A stretch of DNA of 28,211 nucleotides from Micavibrio sp. UBA1850 (GCA_002338525.1 DDIM01000017.1:1-28211), one strand, 5' to 3'; positions 17,238-26,611 are shown, counted from the first letter of the stretch. Numbers and translations: made by a program. The notes: generated from the sequence alone by a model not told the origin.

Positions 17238-18419
17238 TTAGCAATATTGCCCTGCGGTAAAGCCCGAGGCCCATGCCCATTGAAAGTTAAACCCGCCAAG
17301 ATGTCCTGTAACATCCAAAACCTCCCCAATGAAAAACAGGTTGTCTTGTTTTTTAGATTCAAATGTTTTTGAAGAGACTTCATTGGTGTTAACGCCCCCA
17401 AGGGTGACTTCGGCTGTCCGATACCCCTCGGTGCCACTGGGTTTGATTGTCCATTGATTGATATGGCCCGCAAGTGATTCAAGTTTTTTATTTGGCAGGT
17501 CGGCAATGCGCCCTGTTATCTCACTATTTTCACATATGTGTTCAGCAAGGCGTTTAGGGAATAGATCACTTACAATATTAACAATGTCTTGTTTTGGGGT
17601 TTGCGCTTTGCGGTCTTTCAAAAATGTAAGGGCGTTTGTGTCTGGTGCCATGTTTACATAGATGTCTTTGCCCTCATTCCAATAGGACGAGGCTTGTAAA
17701 ATTGATGGGCCGCTCAATCCGCGATGCGTAAAGAGCATGCCTTCGCGAAATGTTGTTTTATCTGTTTTAATTGTGGCATCAAGGGACAGGCCAGTAAGTG
17801 TTTTACACTGGTCTTTGATGGCGCCTTCAAATGTAAAGGGAACAAGCCCTGCACGTGTGGGAATTATAGAATGACCAAATTGTTCTGCGACCTTATAGCC
17901 AAAGGGGCTTGCGCCAATTTTAGGAATGGAAAGCCCTCCGCTTGCGATAACTAGGCTTTGGCTTGTGTATGTACCGTTTGATGTTGCAAGCGTGTAGGCG
18001 TCGTGTGCGTGGTTAATTTTTTCAATGCTGACTTGCATCTGTATATCGACGTGATTGATGCGGCATTCTTTGACCAGCATATCAATAATGTTTTGGGCGC
18101 TGTCATCACAAAAAAGTTGCCCGAGGGTTTTTTCGTGATAGGCGATGTCATGGGCCTCAACCATATCTATAAAATCTTGAGGCGTGAAGTTGCTTAATGC
18201 GCTTTTACAAAAATGCCTGTTTTCAGAAAGGAAATTTTCAGGGGCTGTGTGAATATTTGTAAAATTACACCGCCCCCCACCAGAGATACGTATTTTTTCG
18301 GCAATTTTTTTGCTGTGGTCGAGAACGCATACGGATCGTCCGCGTTTGCCGGCTTCAATGGCACACATAAGACCTGCGGCACCAGCCCCGATAATGATGG
18401 TATCGAATGCGGTGCCCAT
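17238..18419 (-). CDS. HI0933-family NAD(P)/FAD-dependent oxidoreductase (YhiN/BaiN-like)
   Basis: Flavoprotein of the HI0933 family, 393 residues, the normal length. The N-terminal dinucleotide-binding motif is GAGAAG (11-16), followed by the family signature ISGGGRCNFTN (45-55). The middle has ASGGLSIPKIGASPFGYKVAEQ and FTHRGLSGPSIL, and the C-terminus has the second FAD contact FIGEVLDVTGHLGGFNFQWA. The physiological substrate of most members is unknown; BaiN, a gut Clostridium relative, acts in bile-acid metabolism, but that role should not be assumed here. The gene starts 4 bases after the SulP stop, so they form an operon, perhaps by chance. No strong ribosome binding site is visible, which fits coupling to the gene ahead. 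Confidence 0.93.
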   Translation of the reverse strand: MGTAFDTIIIGAGAAGLMCAIEAGKRGRSVCVLDHSKKIAEKIRISGGGRCNFTNIHTAPENFLSENRHFCKSALSNFTPQDFIDMVEAHDIAYHEKTLGQLFCDDSAQNIIDMLVKECRINHVDIQMQVSIEKINHAHDAYTLATSNGTYTSQSLVIASGGLSIPKIGASPFGYKVAEQFGHSIIPTRAGLVPFTFEGAIKDQCKTLTGLSLDATIKTDKTTFREGMLFTHRGLSGPSILQASSYWNEGKDIYVNMAPDTNALTFLKDRKAQTPKQDIVNIVSDLFPKRLAEHICENSEITGRIADLPNKKLESLAGHINQWTIKPSGTEGYRTAEVTLGGVNTNEVSSKTFESKKQDNLFFIGEVLDVTGHLGGFNFQWAWASGFTAGQYC

Positions 18420-18423
18420 GAGG

Positions 18424-19959
18424 TTATGATCTTTCTAATTCAGTTTCGTAGTCCACGACAATTCCGTAATGTGGATCTTCTATATCATCTGAATCAACCA
18501 TGTGAGATGCTTTTTTAAGAAGCAGTTTGCAGTCTGAACTTAGATGTACAAGCTGTAGACGCTTGTTGTTTTCAATGTATTTTTCTGCGATCTCGTCAAT
18601 GGCTTGTAATGCAGAGTGATCCCATACGCGCGTGTTTTTGAAATCAATAATCACGTGATCTGGATCGTTTTTAGGATCGAACAATTCTTTGAAACTTTCA
18701 ACAGAGGCAAAAAAGATTGCGCCATGAAGCGTATAGACCAATGTTCCGTTATGATCGATGCTTTTTGATGTCCAAATATGGTAGGCCGATTTCCATGCAT
18801 ACACGAGGGCTGAGATAATAACGCCGACTACGACCGCCACGGCCAAGTCTGTAAATACAGTCACCGTGGTAACGATTACGATCGTGAAGAAATCTTCTTT
18901 AGGGATTTTGCCCCATAAACGAATGCTCCCCCATGCAAATGTGCCAATCACAACCATCATCATAACACCTGTCAAAGCGGCCAGTGGAATCATCTCAATC
19001 AGGCCAGAGGCAAATAAGATAAACCCAAGCAAGGCAAGGGCTGCGGTAATACCAGATAAACGTCCAAGCCCGCCTGATTTGATGTTGATCATGGATTGAC
19101 CAATCATCGCACAACCGCCCATACCACCAAAAAAGCCTGTGGCAATATTGGCAAAGCCTTGGCCCATACATTCTTGAGCTGTACGGCCACGAGTTTCTGT
19201 CATCTCATCAATAAGGCGAAGTGTGAGAAGAGATTCAATCAAGCCAATGGCTGCAAGTATTAACGCATATGGGAAGATAATTTGAAGCGTTTCTAAATTA
19301 AAAGGCACCATAGGGATGTGAAAGCTTGGCAAGCTCCCCGCTACAGAGGCCATGTCACCGACTGTGCGTGTGTCGAGATTGAAGCCAATGGCAATCGCAG
19401 ACACGGCAATAATGGCAATCAAAGGAGAGGGAAGCGCCTTTGTAATCTTTGGAAAAATCCAAATAATCGCCATAGTCAGGATCGTGAGTGCCAGCATAAT
19501 ATTCATGGTCATGCCGTTCATCCAGTCTCCATCAATTTTAAATTGCCCCATTTGTGCCAAGAAAATCACGATTGCAAGGCCATTTACAAAGCCTAGCATG
19601 ACAGGATAGGGGACAAGACGTATAAATTTACCAAGCGAGAAAACACCGGCAAGGAATTGTAAAATCCCCATGAGAACCACGGTTGCAAATAAATATTCGA
19701 CGCCGTGCTCGGCAACAAGTGACACCATGACAACCGCCAAAGCCCCTGTTGCGCCAGAGATCATTCCTGAGCGTCCACCAAAGATAGATGTGATTAATCC
19801 CACCATAAAGGCTGCGTATAACCCTACGAGAGGTTCAACGCCTGCAACAAAGGCAAATGCAATGGCCTCTGGCACAAGTGCAAGTGCTACGGTGATACCT
19901 GAGAGGATATCGGCTTTTGGGTTTTCAGTAAGTTTAAAACGTCGAACTAATCGGATCAT
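18424..19959 (-). CDS. SulP-family inorganic anion transporter with STAS domain
   Basis: SLC26/SulP anion transporter, 511 residues. About 12-14 hydrophobic segments span residues 20-395, followed by a cytoplasmic STAS domain at 403-505 (VYTLHGAIFFASVESF, VIIDFKNTRVWDHSALQAID). Family motifs are ADILSGITVALALVPEAIAF (16-35) and FFGGMGGCAMIGQSMINI (276-293). The early motif reads PEAIAF, as in BicA-like sodium/bicarbonate members, rather than PQGMAYA, common in sulfate permeases. By this pattern bicarbonate is a plausible substrate, but sulfate or another anion cannot be excluded. It is the first gene of a two-gene operon with the HI0933-family flavoprotein. It is divergent from lysA, and the 201-base gap must hold both promoters. 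Confidence 0.93.
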   Translation of the reverse strand: MIRLVRRFKLTENPKADILSGITVALALVPEAIAFAFVAGVEPLVGLYAAFMVGLITSIFGGRSGMISGATGALAVVMVSLVAEHGVEYLFATVVLMGILQFLAGVFSLGKFIRLVPYPVMLGFVNGLAIVIFLAQMGQFKIDGDWMNGMTMNIMLALTILTMAIIWIFPKITKALPSPLIAIIAVSAIAIGFNLDTRTVGDMASVAGSLPSFHIPMVPFNLETLQIIFPYALILAAIGLIESLLTLRLIDEMTETRGRTAQECMGQGFANIATGFFGGMGGCAMIGQSMINIKSGGLGRLSGITAALALLGFILFASGLIEMIPLAALTGVMMMVVIGTFAWGSIRLWGKIPKEDFFTIVIVTTVTVFTDLAVAVVVGVIISALVYAWKSAYHIWTSKSIDHNGTLVYTLHGAIFFASVESFKELFDPKNDPDHVIIDFKNTRVWDHSALQAIDEIAEKYIENNKRLQLVHLSSDCKLLLKKASHMVDSDDIEDPHYGIVVDYETELERS

Positions 19960-20160
19960 GGTAAAATAGAGCCTTGTATATATTAAATTTTATGAGGCTT
20001 TTCATATAGATTTGAAGGGGGTGTGTAAAGGTTTTACTCGTGAGGCGGTCTTTTTTACTTAGAAATTGCTACAAGAATTGCTATGAAAAAAGGGCATGCG
20101 GCTTGATTTGAGCGGCATTTCATGTTCTTTGGACTGTGAAATTTATGGAGTTAAAATACA

Positions 20161-21432
20161 ATGGCTTATACGGTAGATAAAAATCAATTATGTGTGGATG
20201 GGGTGGCATTAAGCGATATCGCAGACGCGGTCGCAACACCGACTTATGTGTATTCTGCGGATGTGATGACAACACAATATCACAACCTTGAAAACGCAAT
20301 GGTTAGAAATTTACCCGCCGATCAGCAGCCATTATTATGTTATGCTTGTAAAGCCAACAGCAATATCGCCGTTTTGTCATTGTTGCGATCTTTAGGTAGT
20401 GGACTTGAAATTGTTTCTGGAGGAGAGCTTCACCGCGGTTTGCGCGCTGGGTTTAATCCTAAGCATATTGTGATGACGGGTGTTGGTAAGCAACGCCAAG
20501 AAATCATTGATTGTCTTGAAGCGGGCATTAAACAGTTCAATGTTGAGTCATTACCTGAGTTGGAACACATACAAAATGTTGCATCAGATATAGGAAAAAA
20601 AGCAACAGTTGTGTTTCGTCTAAATCCGAATGTATCAGGCGGTGGGCATGATAAAATCTCAACAGGACGTGAGCGTGATAAGTTTGGTTTAAATCTTGAA
20701 AATGTTCATAATGCATATGCCATGGCACAGGATATGTCACATGTAGAGGCGATTGGATTGTCTATGCACATAGGCTCGCAGGTGTTTCAGGTTCTCAGCT
20801 TTAGAAAAGCTTTTGAAACCCTTCCTGACATCGTTAAAGGTCTGCGCGATAAAGGATATAATGTATCGAGCCTGGATATTGGTGGTGGGTTTCCAATCCA
20901 GTATAATGATGAAGAGCTTTTGGATTTGGATGCTTACGCCGAGTGGGTCGGACAAATTATTGCCCCATTAGGAACGGACATTATTATGGAGCCGGGGCGT
21001 TATCTGGTTGGAAATGCCGGGGTTTTACTTACCAAGACGCTGTACACCAAGCATACACGAGAGCGTGATTTTTTAATTCTTGATGCTGCGATGAACGATC
21101 TTATTCGCCCAACACTATATGATGCCTATCACGGCATTGAAAAAGTGTCTAAAGATGGTGAGGACGAGGAAACATTTTATGATGTGGTTGGCCCGATCTG
21201 TGAAACAGGTGATACGTTTTCTAAGGACCGTGCGTTGCCTGTTATGAAAACGGGGGACTTGGTTGTGATAAAGGAAGCAGGCGCCTACGGGATGTGTATG
21301 GCGTCAAATTATAACACACGCGGTCTGCCTGCCGAGGTGCTTGTTCAAGATGGCGCATTTCATGTGATCCGCAAACGCCAAAGTGTCGATGAAATCCTTG
21401 ATAAGGATATCGTGCCTGATCACCTAAAATAA
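20161..21432 (+). CDS. lysA: diaminopimelate decarboxylase
   Basis: LysA makes lysine from meso-diaminopimelate, the last step of lysine synthesis, using PLP. 423 residues, the family's normal size. Key motifs are CYACKANSN with the PLP lysine K64, LSMHIGSQ with H203, GGGFP (241-245), EPGR (277-280), GPICETGD with catalytic C347, and EAGAYGMCMASNYNTR near the C-terminus. All active-site residues I can place are present. The ATG is supported by GGAG at 20147-20150, with a 10-base spacer. No argH or small lipoprotein gene (lptM) lies upstream, unlike the common argH-lptM-lysA order. It converges with the DUF1489 gene, stops 8 bases apart. I see no lysine riboswitch upstream. Confidence 0.97.
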   Translation: MAYTVDKNQLCVDGVALSDIADAVATPTYVYSADVMTTQYHNLENAMVRNLPADQQPLLCYACKANSNIAVLSLLRSLGSGLEIVSGGELHRGLRAGFNPKHIVMTGVGKQRQEIIDCLEAGIKQFNVESLPELEHIQNVASDIGKKATVVFRLNPNVSGGGHDKISTGRERDKFGLNLENVHNAYAMAQDMSHVEAIGLSMHIGSQVFQVLSFRKAFETLPDIVKGLRDKGYNVSSLDIGGGFPIQYNDEELLDLDAYAEWVGQIIAPLGTDIIMEPGRYLVGNAGVLLTKTLYTKHTRERDFLILDAAMNDLIRPTLYDAYHGIEKVSKDGEDEETFYDVVGPICETGDTFSKDRALPVMKTGDLVVIKEAGAYGMCMASNYNTRGLPAEVLVQDGAFHVIRKRQSVDEILDKDIVPDHLK

Positions 21433-21440
21433 AAGGTATC

Positions 21441-21878
21441 CTATAATAAACCTAGTTCTTTGAGCTCGTCGGCCATATCTGCTGGCGGCTCGTCGTCAAG
21501 ATCGTGCCCAGTGTAAAGCCCACGGTCTTTTGGAATGTCAGCGTCTTTCAGATAACGCCACCCTTGAAAGGGGCGATGCGGTGTTGCAATTGTTTGGATC
21601 ATTTCGGTAGATTGCATGATCATACATTTTTTGCCAACACCTTCGATGTCTACCATTTCGAATCCCAATATTTTGGCACGACATTCTATGCGCCCCTTTA
21701 TAACGCGATATATTGACCCTTCGGCTTTTAATATCTCATCGGCTTGTTTTGGCGCGTAACGCGTCCAGCAGGGAACGGCTTTCTCGCCATGATAGTCAAC
21801 GGTTTGTCGTTGTTGCAAATCATAGAAATCTTTGAGGCTTTCGACACCAACAACAAGCTTTATCAAATTTGTGGGCAT
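21441..21878 (-). CDS. DUF1489 family protein
   Basis: 145-residue protein with the pattern of DUF1489, a family I know from Alphaproteobacteria and whose function is unknown. Matching blocks are LIKLVVGVESLKDFYDLQQ at the N-terminus, ILKAEGSIYRVIKGRIECRA in the middle, and the highly typical PHRPFQGWRYLKDADIPKD near the C-terminus. No signal peptide or membrane segment. The start is the ATG at 21878. Read leftwards, a perfect TATAAT lies at 21896-21891, only 12 bases ahead of the ATG, so the transcript may be nearly leaderless, although no good -35 accompanies it. It converges with lysA. Confidence 0.9.
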   Translation of the reverse strand: MPTNLIKLVVGVESLKDFYDLQQRQTVDYHGEKAVPCWTRYAPKQADEILKAEGSIYRVIKGRIECRAKILGFEMVDIEGVGKKCMIMQSTEMIQTIATPHRPFQGWRYLKDADIPKDRGLYTGHDLDDEPPADMADELKELGLL

Positions 21879-21952
21879 GGTTTCTTTTATATTATAATGT
21901 TTTATTCGTTTACATGGTTGATATTAGGATTATATGAAATGATGTAAAGTCA

Positions 21953-23947
21953 TTGTTATTTAGAAAGCGCCACTTGAAGTATAAAAATCAAATTAAGCAA
22001 ACAAAAACGTATTCGCAGGCCGTTCTGTTGGTTTTATTTGGTATCAGTGCATTTATTCTGACCGCCTCATATCTGAATGTTTTTAATGCGTGTCAAAATT
22101 TGACGTTAGGCTCTGGATTATATGAGGGAGGATTTCGGCGCTCACTTCGTATTTTATGCGCACAAGACATCGCAGCAAATATATTTGGGTGGTATTGGGT
22201 TGTATTTGGGGCGCTACGAATATGGTTTATTCAAAAATATCAGACTGATTTTTTTCTAAAATTTGAAGGCATCGCCTTTAAAAAGCCAAACAAGGTGGCG
22301 CTGTCTTATAAGGATGCCGCGTACTACCATTTGCTTGAGTGGCTTCCTATACACATATCTGTCATTTATGTGTTGGTATGGCCCATCAATTTGAACATGT
22401 TTACTATGACGGCAATTTCATCCTTTATGATGACGGCTCAAATTATATGGCTTGCCCCTCATATATTAAGATACAAAGATAAAAACATTTTTGAAGCATT
22501 GGTGGATATAGAGCTGGTTGCGCAAGAAAAGGCCGTTCGCCGTTTTGAAAAATTTGAAAAAACGCCCTTGCGCCGCGGTGCAATGCGCTTCACATATTTT
22601 ATGAGCTATACCGTCTTTTTGCTTATACTTGGTATTTATTCATTTTTATCGGTTCAGCTCTTACGACTTCCTGCCTTGGATGATCGCTATCTTCCTCTTG
22701 TTTATGAAGAGGCGGCACCTGTTTGGAGCGATAACATGTATTTTGCGCTGGAAGGTGTGTTTGCCCCCGCTGATGTCGAAGACTTCAGGAATTACGGGTT
22801 TCAAAAGGCATTGGCGCGCTTCATGTTTTATGAGGACCTGAAGCAGCTGTCCGGAATACCGTATACATATGATGCCCCGCGGGAGCGGTTTGATACTGAG
22901 ATTGTTCGCCCGCGTGAGGAGCTGCGGATTAATTCTGATCAATGGGCCGAGCTTAGATGTTTGTACAAGCTGGACTCAGTGTCGCACCGGTCGTGTGCAA
23001 GCGTTGAAGAGTTCCAAACTTACATCGATCAAAACCGCATCGTATGGGACAGGTTCAACAATGTTTATGATGACGGGTTTCAATATGATGCCCCGCCGCA
23101 ATCTATGCGTATTCGATCGCAGGGTTTATTAAAACTGGTTGAACTAAAAGCGACTGACATTGTGCTGCGCGCGCGCATGGGTAAAGGAAAAGAGGCGACG
23201 GAAGAGTGGATTAAGTATATGAAGCTCTACCGCATGATGGGACAAGACAGAAGCGGGAACATTCAAAAGGCCGTGGTCGTTTCTATTTTTGGTGTTCACA
23301 TGAACGCCTTGAGAAGTTTATTTCTTGCCTCTCCAGAAAAAATTAAGGCCTATGATCAAAAGCTTCGAAGCGTATTGTCCTATGATCAAAATCTATTTAG
23401 GAACGAGTTTCTCCTCCTCGATAGTATGTCGAGTAATGAGCCCGTTTTTACAGGGCTATTTGGAAACGCCAATTTATATAGAAACGAGTTTTTAGACTGT
23501 CACACGGCGTATTACGCAAGAGCCATATACCCTTACTATAAAATGCCAACGCAAGATTTTAATGTTGATGAGGCGTGCCAATCGTCTCTTGGCACAACTA
23601 TTTTAGGTGTTTCAATTCCTTATGATATTTTTCGCGCTGGGGCGTTATCGATAAACATTGTCTACCAGAGCATCTTTTCGCGGTTTATGGGCGAAGATAA
23701 TTTATTATGGTCTATGGAAATTCGAGAAATTGAGTTTGATCTTGCGCGCACAGCCCTTCGCATCGTAAGTGAAGGCATGTCAGAGACACAAATTGTTAGT
23801 TATCTAGCACAAGAAAATGCCAAACAGGGGCGAGAAAGATATTTATACCAATGGGATCGTGACCTTAAGGCTATTTATTTTGAAGACGCAAGTGCGCTCA
23901 ATCGTAAAATTTTATTTAGGGTACGCGTGCCTGAAGGCGGCAGTTAG
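21953..23947 (+). CDS. large membrane protein, RDD-like N-terminal half with unrecognised C-terminal domain
   Basis: Up to 664 residues. A stop codon at 21935 rules out an upstream ATG, so the gene probably starts at the TTG at 21953 or the TTG eight codons later; no clear ribosome binding site is visible. Hydrophobic segments lie near residues 24-43, 76-92, 133-170 (two) and 215-237. The stretch from SYKDAAYYHLLEWLP to HILRYKDKNIFEALVDIELV resembles the end of an RDD domain, including its final charged loop before a short hydrophobic strand. Residues 240-664 are hydrophilic, with Arg-, Tyr- and Phe-rich helices and several Cys, and follow the last membrane segment, so they form a large domain on one side of the membrane, which I do not recognise. 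Convergent with radC, 8 bases between stops. The RDD assignment is an inference. Confidence 0.8.
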   Translation: MLFRKRHLKYKNQIKQTKTYSQAVLLVLFGISAFILTASYLNVFNACQNLTLGSGLYEGGFRRSLRILCAQDIAANIFGWYWVVFGALRIWFIQKYQTDFFLKFEGIAFKKPNKVALSYKDAAYYHLLEWLPIHISVIYVLVWPINLNMFTMTAISSFMMTAQIIWLAPHILRYKDKNIFEALVDIELVAQEKAVRRFEKFEKTPLRRGAMRFTYFMSYTVFLLILGIYSFLSVQLLRLPALDDRYLPLVYEEAAPVWSDNMYFALEGVFAPADVEDFRNYGFQKALARFMFYEDLKQLSGIPYTYDAPRERFDTEIVRPREELRINSDQWAELRCLYKLDSVSHRSCASVEEFQTYIDQNRIVWDRFNNVYDDGFQYDAPPQSMRIRSQGLLKLVELKATDIVLRARMGKGKEATEEWIKYMKLYRMMGQDRSGNIQKAVVVSIFGVHMNALRSLFLASPEKIKAYDQKLRSVLSYDQNLFRNEFLLLDSMSSNEPVFTGLFGNANLYRNEFLDCHTAYYARAIYPYYKMPTQDFNVDEACQSSLGTTILGVSIPYDIFRAGALSINIVYQSIFSRFMGEDNLLWSMEIREIEFDLARTALRIVSEGMSETQIVSYLAQENAKQGRERYLYQWDRDLKAIYFEDASALNRKILFRVRVPEGGS

Positions 23948-23955
23948 AAGGGCAC

Positions 23956-24642
23956 TTAAATGAGCCCCTCTGCTTTGAAGCTTGTATGGCCGTTTTTTGA
24001 AATAATGATGTGATCGTGAATAACAATATCAAAGGGTAGGGCCGCGCCAACAATATTTTGTGTAAGCGTTATATCTGGTTGACTTGGGCGATGGTCGCCG
24101 CTGGGGTGATTGTGAACCAGAATGATGGCCGTTGCCCCTAGGTTGAGGGCGCGTTTTATGATTTCGCGCGGATAGGCGGGGGTGTGGTCAACTGTTCCTG
24201 TTTGTTGCACTTCGTCGGCGATAAGCTCATTTTTTTTGTTCAAAAATAAAAGGCGGAACTGCTCGTTCGTTTCAAGCGCCATCGAGGCATGCAGGTAATT
24301 AAGTAGTTTTGACCAAGAATTGAGGATCGGTTTATTCGCGATGTCTTGTTTCATCATCTTTAATGCGCTTGCCTCAATTGTCTTGAGGGCGATGGCGCAG
24401 TTTTCTGATAGTCCAAATGCGGTTAGATCTTGTATGTTAGCGTGTGCTACGGCTGCAAAACTCCCGAAATGTGCGATTAAATCTTTTGCGAGCGGTTTCA
24501 CATCACGGCGCGGTATGGCCATAAATAAAATAAGCTCGAGAAGCTCATAGTCTTGAAGCGCATCGACGCCCCCTTGCGCAAAGCGTGACCTTAGGCGGTC
24601 GCGATGGCCGCTATAGTGAGGCTTTTCCTTTGGCTCAGTCAT
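23956..24642 (-). CDS. radC: RadC family JAB-domain protein
   Basis: RadC (DUF2466) is a JAMM-type putative metalloprotease with an N-terminal helix-hairpin-helix-like domain; its cellular role is unclear despite the name. I use the ATG at 24642, giving 228 residues that begin MTEPKEKPHYSGHRDRLRSR, the usual start of the family. An in-frame ATG at 24765 would add 41 residues lying wholly inside map and unlike any RadC. Metal-site residues are E160, then H177 and H179 in HNHPSGD, and D190. The start codon overlaps the map stop by 8 bases (ATGACTGA), so translation is probably coupled. Map-radC neighbours are common in Alphaproteobacteria. Confidence 0.94.
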   Translation of the reverse strand: MTEPKEKPHYSGHRDRLRSRFAQGGVDALQDYELLELILFMAIPRRDVKPLAKDLIAHFGSFAAVAHANIQDLTAFGLSENCAIALKTIEASALKMMKQDIANKPILNSWSKLLNYLHASMALETNEQFRLLFLNKKNELIADEVQQTGTVDHTPAYPREIIKRALNLGATAIILVHNHPSGDHRPSQPDITLTQNIVGAALPFDIVIHDHIIISKNGHTSFKAEGLI

Positions 24643-25444
24643 AAGGCGGTTTGAGCCATCCTTTAGGAGAAAGTGTGAAGATTTCAAACCCGTCATCTGT
24701 AACGGCAAGAGAATGTTCAAACTGGGCTGAGAGCTTTTTATCTTTTGTAACGGCTGTCCAGCCATCGCTTAGGACTTTTGTTTTGTAGGTACCAACATTA
24801 ATCATAGGCTCGATAGTGAAAAACATACCGGGTTCTAATATTGTTGTGGTGTATGGGTCATCATAATGCACAACAGAGGGCGCGGTGTGGAATACTTTTC
24901 CAAGGCCGTGACCACAAAAGTCACGAACAACGCCAAAGCGCTCTTTTTCCGCCATTTCCTGAATGGCTTTTCCGACGTTGCGAAGTGGCGCGCCAGGTTT
25001 AACTTGATCAATACCTGCCATCATGCAGTCATATGTTGTGTTAACGAGGCGTTTTGCCATGACCGATATTTTGTCACCAACGAAAAACATACGGCTTGTG
25101 TCGCCGTGCCATCCATCAAGGATAACGGTCACGTCAATATTCATGATGTCGCCATTGAGCAGCTTTTTATCGCCAGGAATACCATGGCAGACAACATGGT
25201 TGATGGATGTACAAATTGATTTAGGAAAGCCTTTATAATTCAACGGGGCAGGTATGGCGCCATTTTTTGTGATGAAATCAAAGCATAGTTTGTCTAGCTC
25301 ATCCGTGGTGACCCCCGGCTGAACGTGCTCTGTAATCATGTCGAGGGTGCGAGCGGCGAGTTGTCCTGCTTTGCGCATGCCTTCAAAACCAACTTCGGTG
25401 TTGATAATGATTCCTTCTTCGTTTGTATTTAGTGCCGTTGTCAT
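24635..25444 (-). CDS. map: type I methionine aminopeptidase
   Basis: Removes the initiator methionine from new proteins; essential in most bacteria. 269 residues, normal for type I. The metal ligands are all visible: D104 (NIDVTV), D115 (WHGDTSRMF), H179 (CGHGLG), E212 (IEPM) and E243 (QFEHS), plus the substrate-binding H87 in VVCHGIPG. ATG at 25444, with AAGAGA about 9 bases upstream. It is divergent from cinA, with 73 bases between the starts, so their promoters must be close or overlapping. It overlaps radC by 8 bases. Confidence 0.97.
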   Translation of the reverse strand: MTTALNTNEEGIIINTEVGFEGMRKAGQLAARTLDMITEHVQPGVTTDELDKLCFDFITKNGAIPAPLNYKGFPKSICTSINHVVCHGIPGDKKLLNGDIMNIDVTVILDGWHGDTSRMFFVGDKISVMAKRLVNTTYDCMMAGIDQVKPGAPLRNVGKAIQEMAEKERFGVVRDFCGHGLGKVFHTAPSVVHYDDPYTTTILEPGMFFTIEPMINVGTYKTKVLSDGWTAVTKDKKLSAQFEHSLAVTDDGFEIFTLSPKGWLKPPYD

Positions 25445-25517
25445 TGTGCTTGTTCTCTTAATGAAATATATGTTTGTTACGTCTTAAATAACAGGAAATA
25501 GAAAGAGATGTCCAGAA

Positions 25518-26246
25518 ATGAGTGAGCAAAAGATTTTTCGCGCCGCCATGATTGTAATTGGCAATGAAATTTTATCGGGCAGAACGCAGGATAAAAATAT
25601 TCAATATGTGGCGCAGAAGCTGAACGATAAGGGCATTCGTTTATCAGAGGTTCGCGTTGTGCCTGATATAGATGATGAGATTGTGCATGCGGTACAAGCG
25701 CTTAGTGAAAAGTATGATTATGTGTTTACAAGCGGCGGTATAGGCCCCACACATGATGACATTACGGCAGATAACGTCGCACGCGCCTTCAATGTGGGGA
25801 TTTCGCAAAATGAAGAGGCGTATAAAATCCTGCTTGATTACTATGGGGAAGGCGAGCTAACGGATGCGCGCTTGCGCATGGCGCGTATTCCTGTGGGAGC
25901 AAGCCTTATCCCTAACCCTGTAAGTGCTGCACCAGGGTTTAATATTGAAAATGTGTATGTGATGGCGGGCGTGCCAAAAATCATGCAATCAATGGTTGAT
26001 TATATCGTGCCAAGCCTTGTTGCTGGAGCCCCTTTGTTAACCCGCACAGTTGAAACGTCTTTATATGAAAGCGAGCTGGCCGAAGGGTTGGGGGCGATCC
26101 AAGATCAATATCCTGATTTGGATATCGGAAGCTATCCGGGATATGGCCCGACTAAAAGCAGCGTCAGCGTCGTGTTGCGAGGAATAGATCAATCACAGCT
26201 TGATCGTGCCGCGCAAGATGTTGAGGCCTTCATAGCGTCGATATAA
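25518..26246 (+). CDS. cinA: CinA-like molybdopterin-binding protein (short form)
   Basis: 242 residues with the MoCF-binding fold of CinA (COG1058). Visible blocks are AAMIVIGNEILSGRTQDKN at the N-terminus and FTSGGIGPTHDDITADNVARAF, the typical ligand-binding core. The long form has an extra C-terminal deamidase (PncC); here the protein ends after the first domain, as is common in Alphaproteobacteria. CinA proteins of this type are linked to pyridine-nucleotide repair (ADP-ribose pyrophosphatase in some members), and the old competence label is indirect. The ATG at 25518 has a weak GAAAGAG about 8 bases upstream. Its codons 4-18 reappear at the right edge of the window, see the entry at 28151. 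Confidence 0.92.
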   Translation: MSEQKIFRAAMIVIGNEILSGRTQDKNIQYVAQKLNDKGIRLSEVRVVPDIDDEIVHAVQALSEKYDYVFTSGGIGPTHDDITADNVARAFNVGISQNEEAYKILLDYYGEGELTDARLRMARIPVGASLIPNPVSAAPGFNIENVYVMAGVPKIMQSMVDYIVPSLVAGAPLLTRTVETSLYESELAEGLGAIQDQYPDLDIGSYPGYGPTKSSVSVVLRGIDQSQLDRAAQDVEAFIASI

Positions 26247-26611
26247 TGATTTTAACATAAGGGGGAGGGGCGTGGCTTCTCAATAGCCTATGGCAAGTGG
26301 TGCGCCCGGGGGGATATGCCACCATAAAACAAGTTGCTTATAAACTCTGGCCTTCAGCAGTATACCTATGCCTATTATCCTATATTTATGTCTCACCTAT
26401 CAATTCTACGTTAAAAAAATGTTTGTGGAGTTTAGAGCCTTGTATAAAGGTTGTAATTGTATGCATTGGCAGGTAAGCCAAAAGTAAAATCATCGCACTT
26501 GTACATGCCTATATGCGCTCAGGAATTATTATATGTGAATGGGTATGTAATCCCGCCAATAGCGATTGTTTGTGTTTGCATTGTAATTCCTCTTACATCT
26601 AACTTTTCTAA
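26247..26611. other. 365-base gap without a recognisable gene
   Basis: Between the cinA stop and the stop of the next leftward gene I find no convincing gene or RNA. The first part (26260-26330) has G-rich runs (AAGGGGGAGGGGCG and GCGCCCGGGGGG), unlike the AT-rich remainder. Short inverted repeats occur (GGGCG with CGCCC across about 30 bases; TTGGC and GCCAA around AGGTAA near 26470), but none is followed by a T run. An open frame of about 60 codons runs rightward over 26263-26476 without an ATG or ribosome binding site and looks like noise or a decayed remnant. Confidence 0.5.

Noticed and set aside
19318..19609. Two overlapping open frames antisense to the SulP gene
   Set aside because: Off-frame reading of a hydrophobic gene; no ribosome binding site and the sense gene is unambiguous.
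20000..20160. Lysine riboswitch ahead of lysA
   Set aside because: The conserved core sequences and paired stems are not visible, and the 5' region is too short and AT-rich.
23947..23970. Hairpin GAAGGGC/GCCCCTC between the convergent stops of the membrane protein and radC
   Set aside because: Seven pairs with one mismatch but no T run on either strand; not enough to call a terminator.
24643..24765. RadC start extended upstream by 41 codons
   Set aside because: The extension lies inside map, and the family start motif begins at 24642, where the codons overlap the map stop in the usual way.
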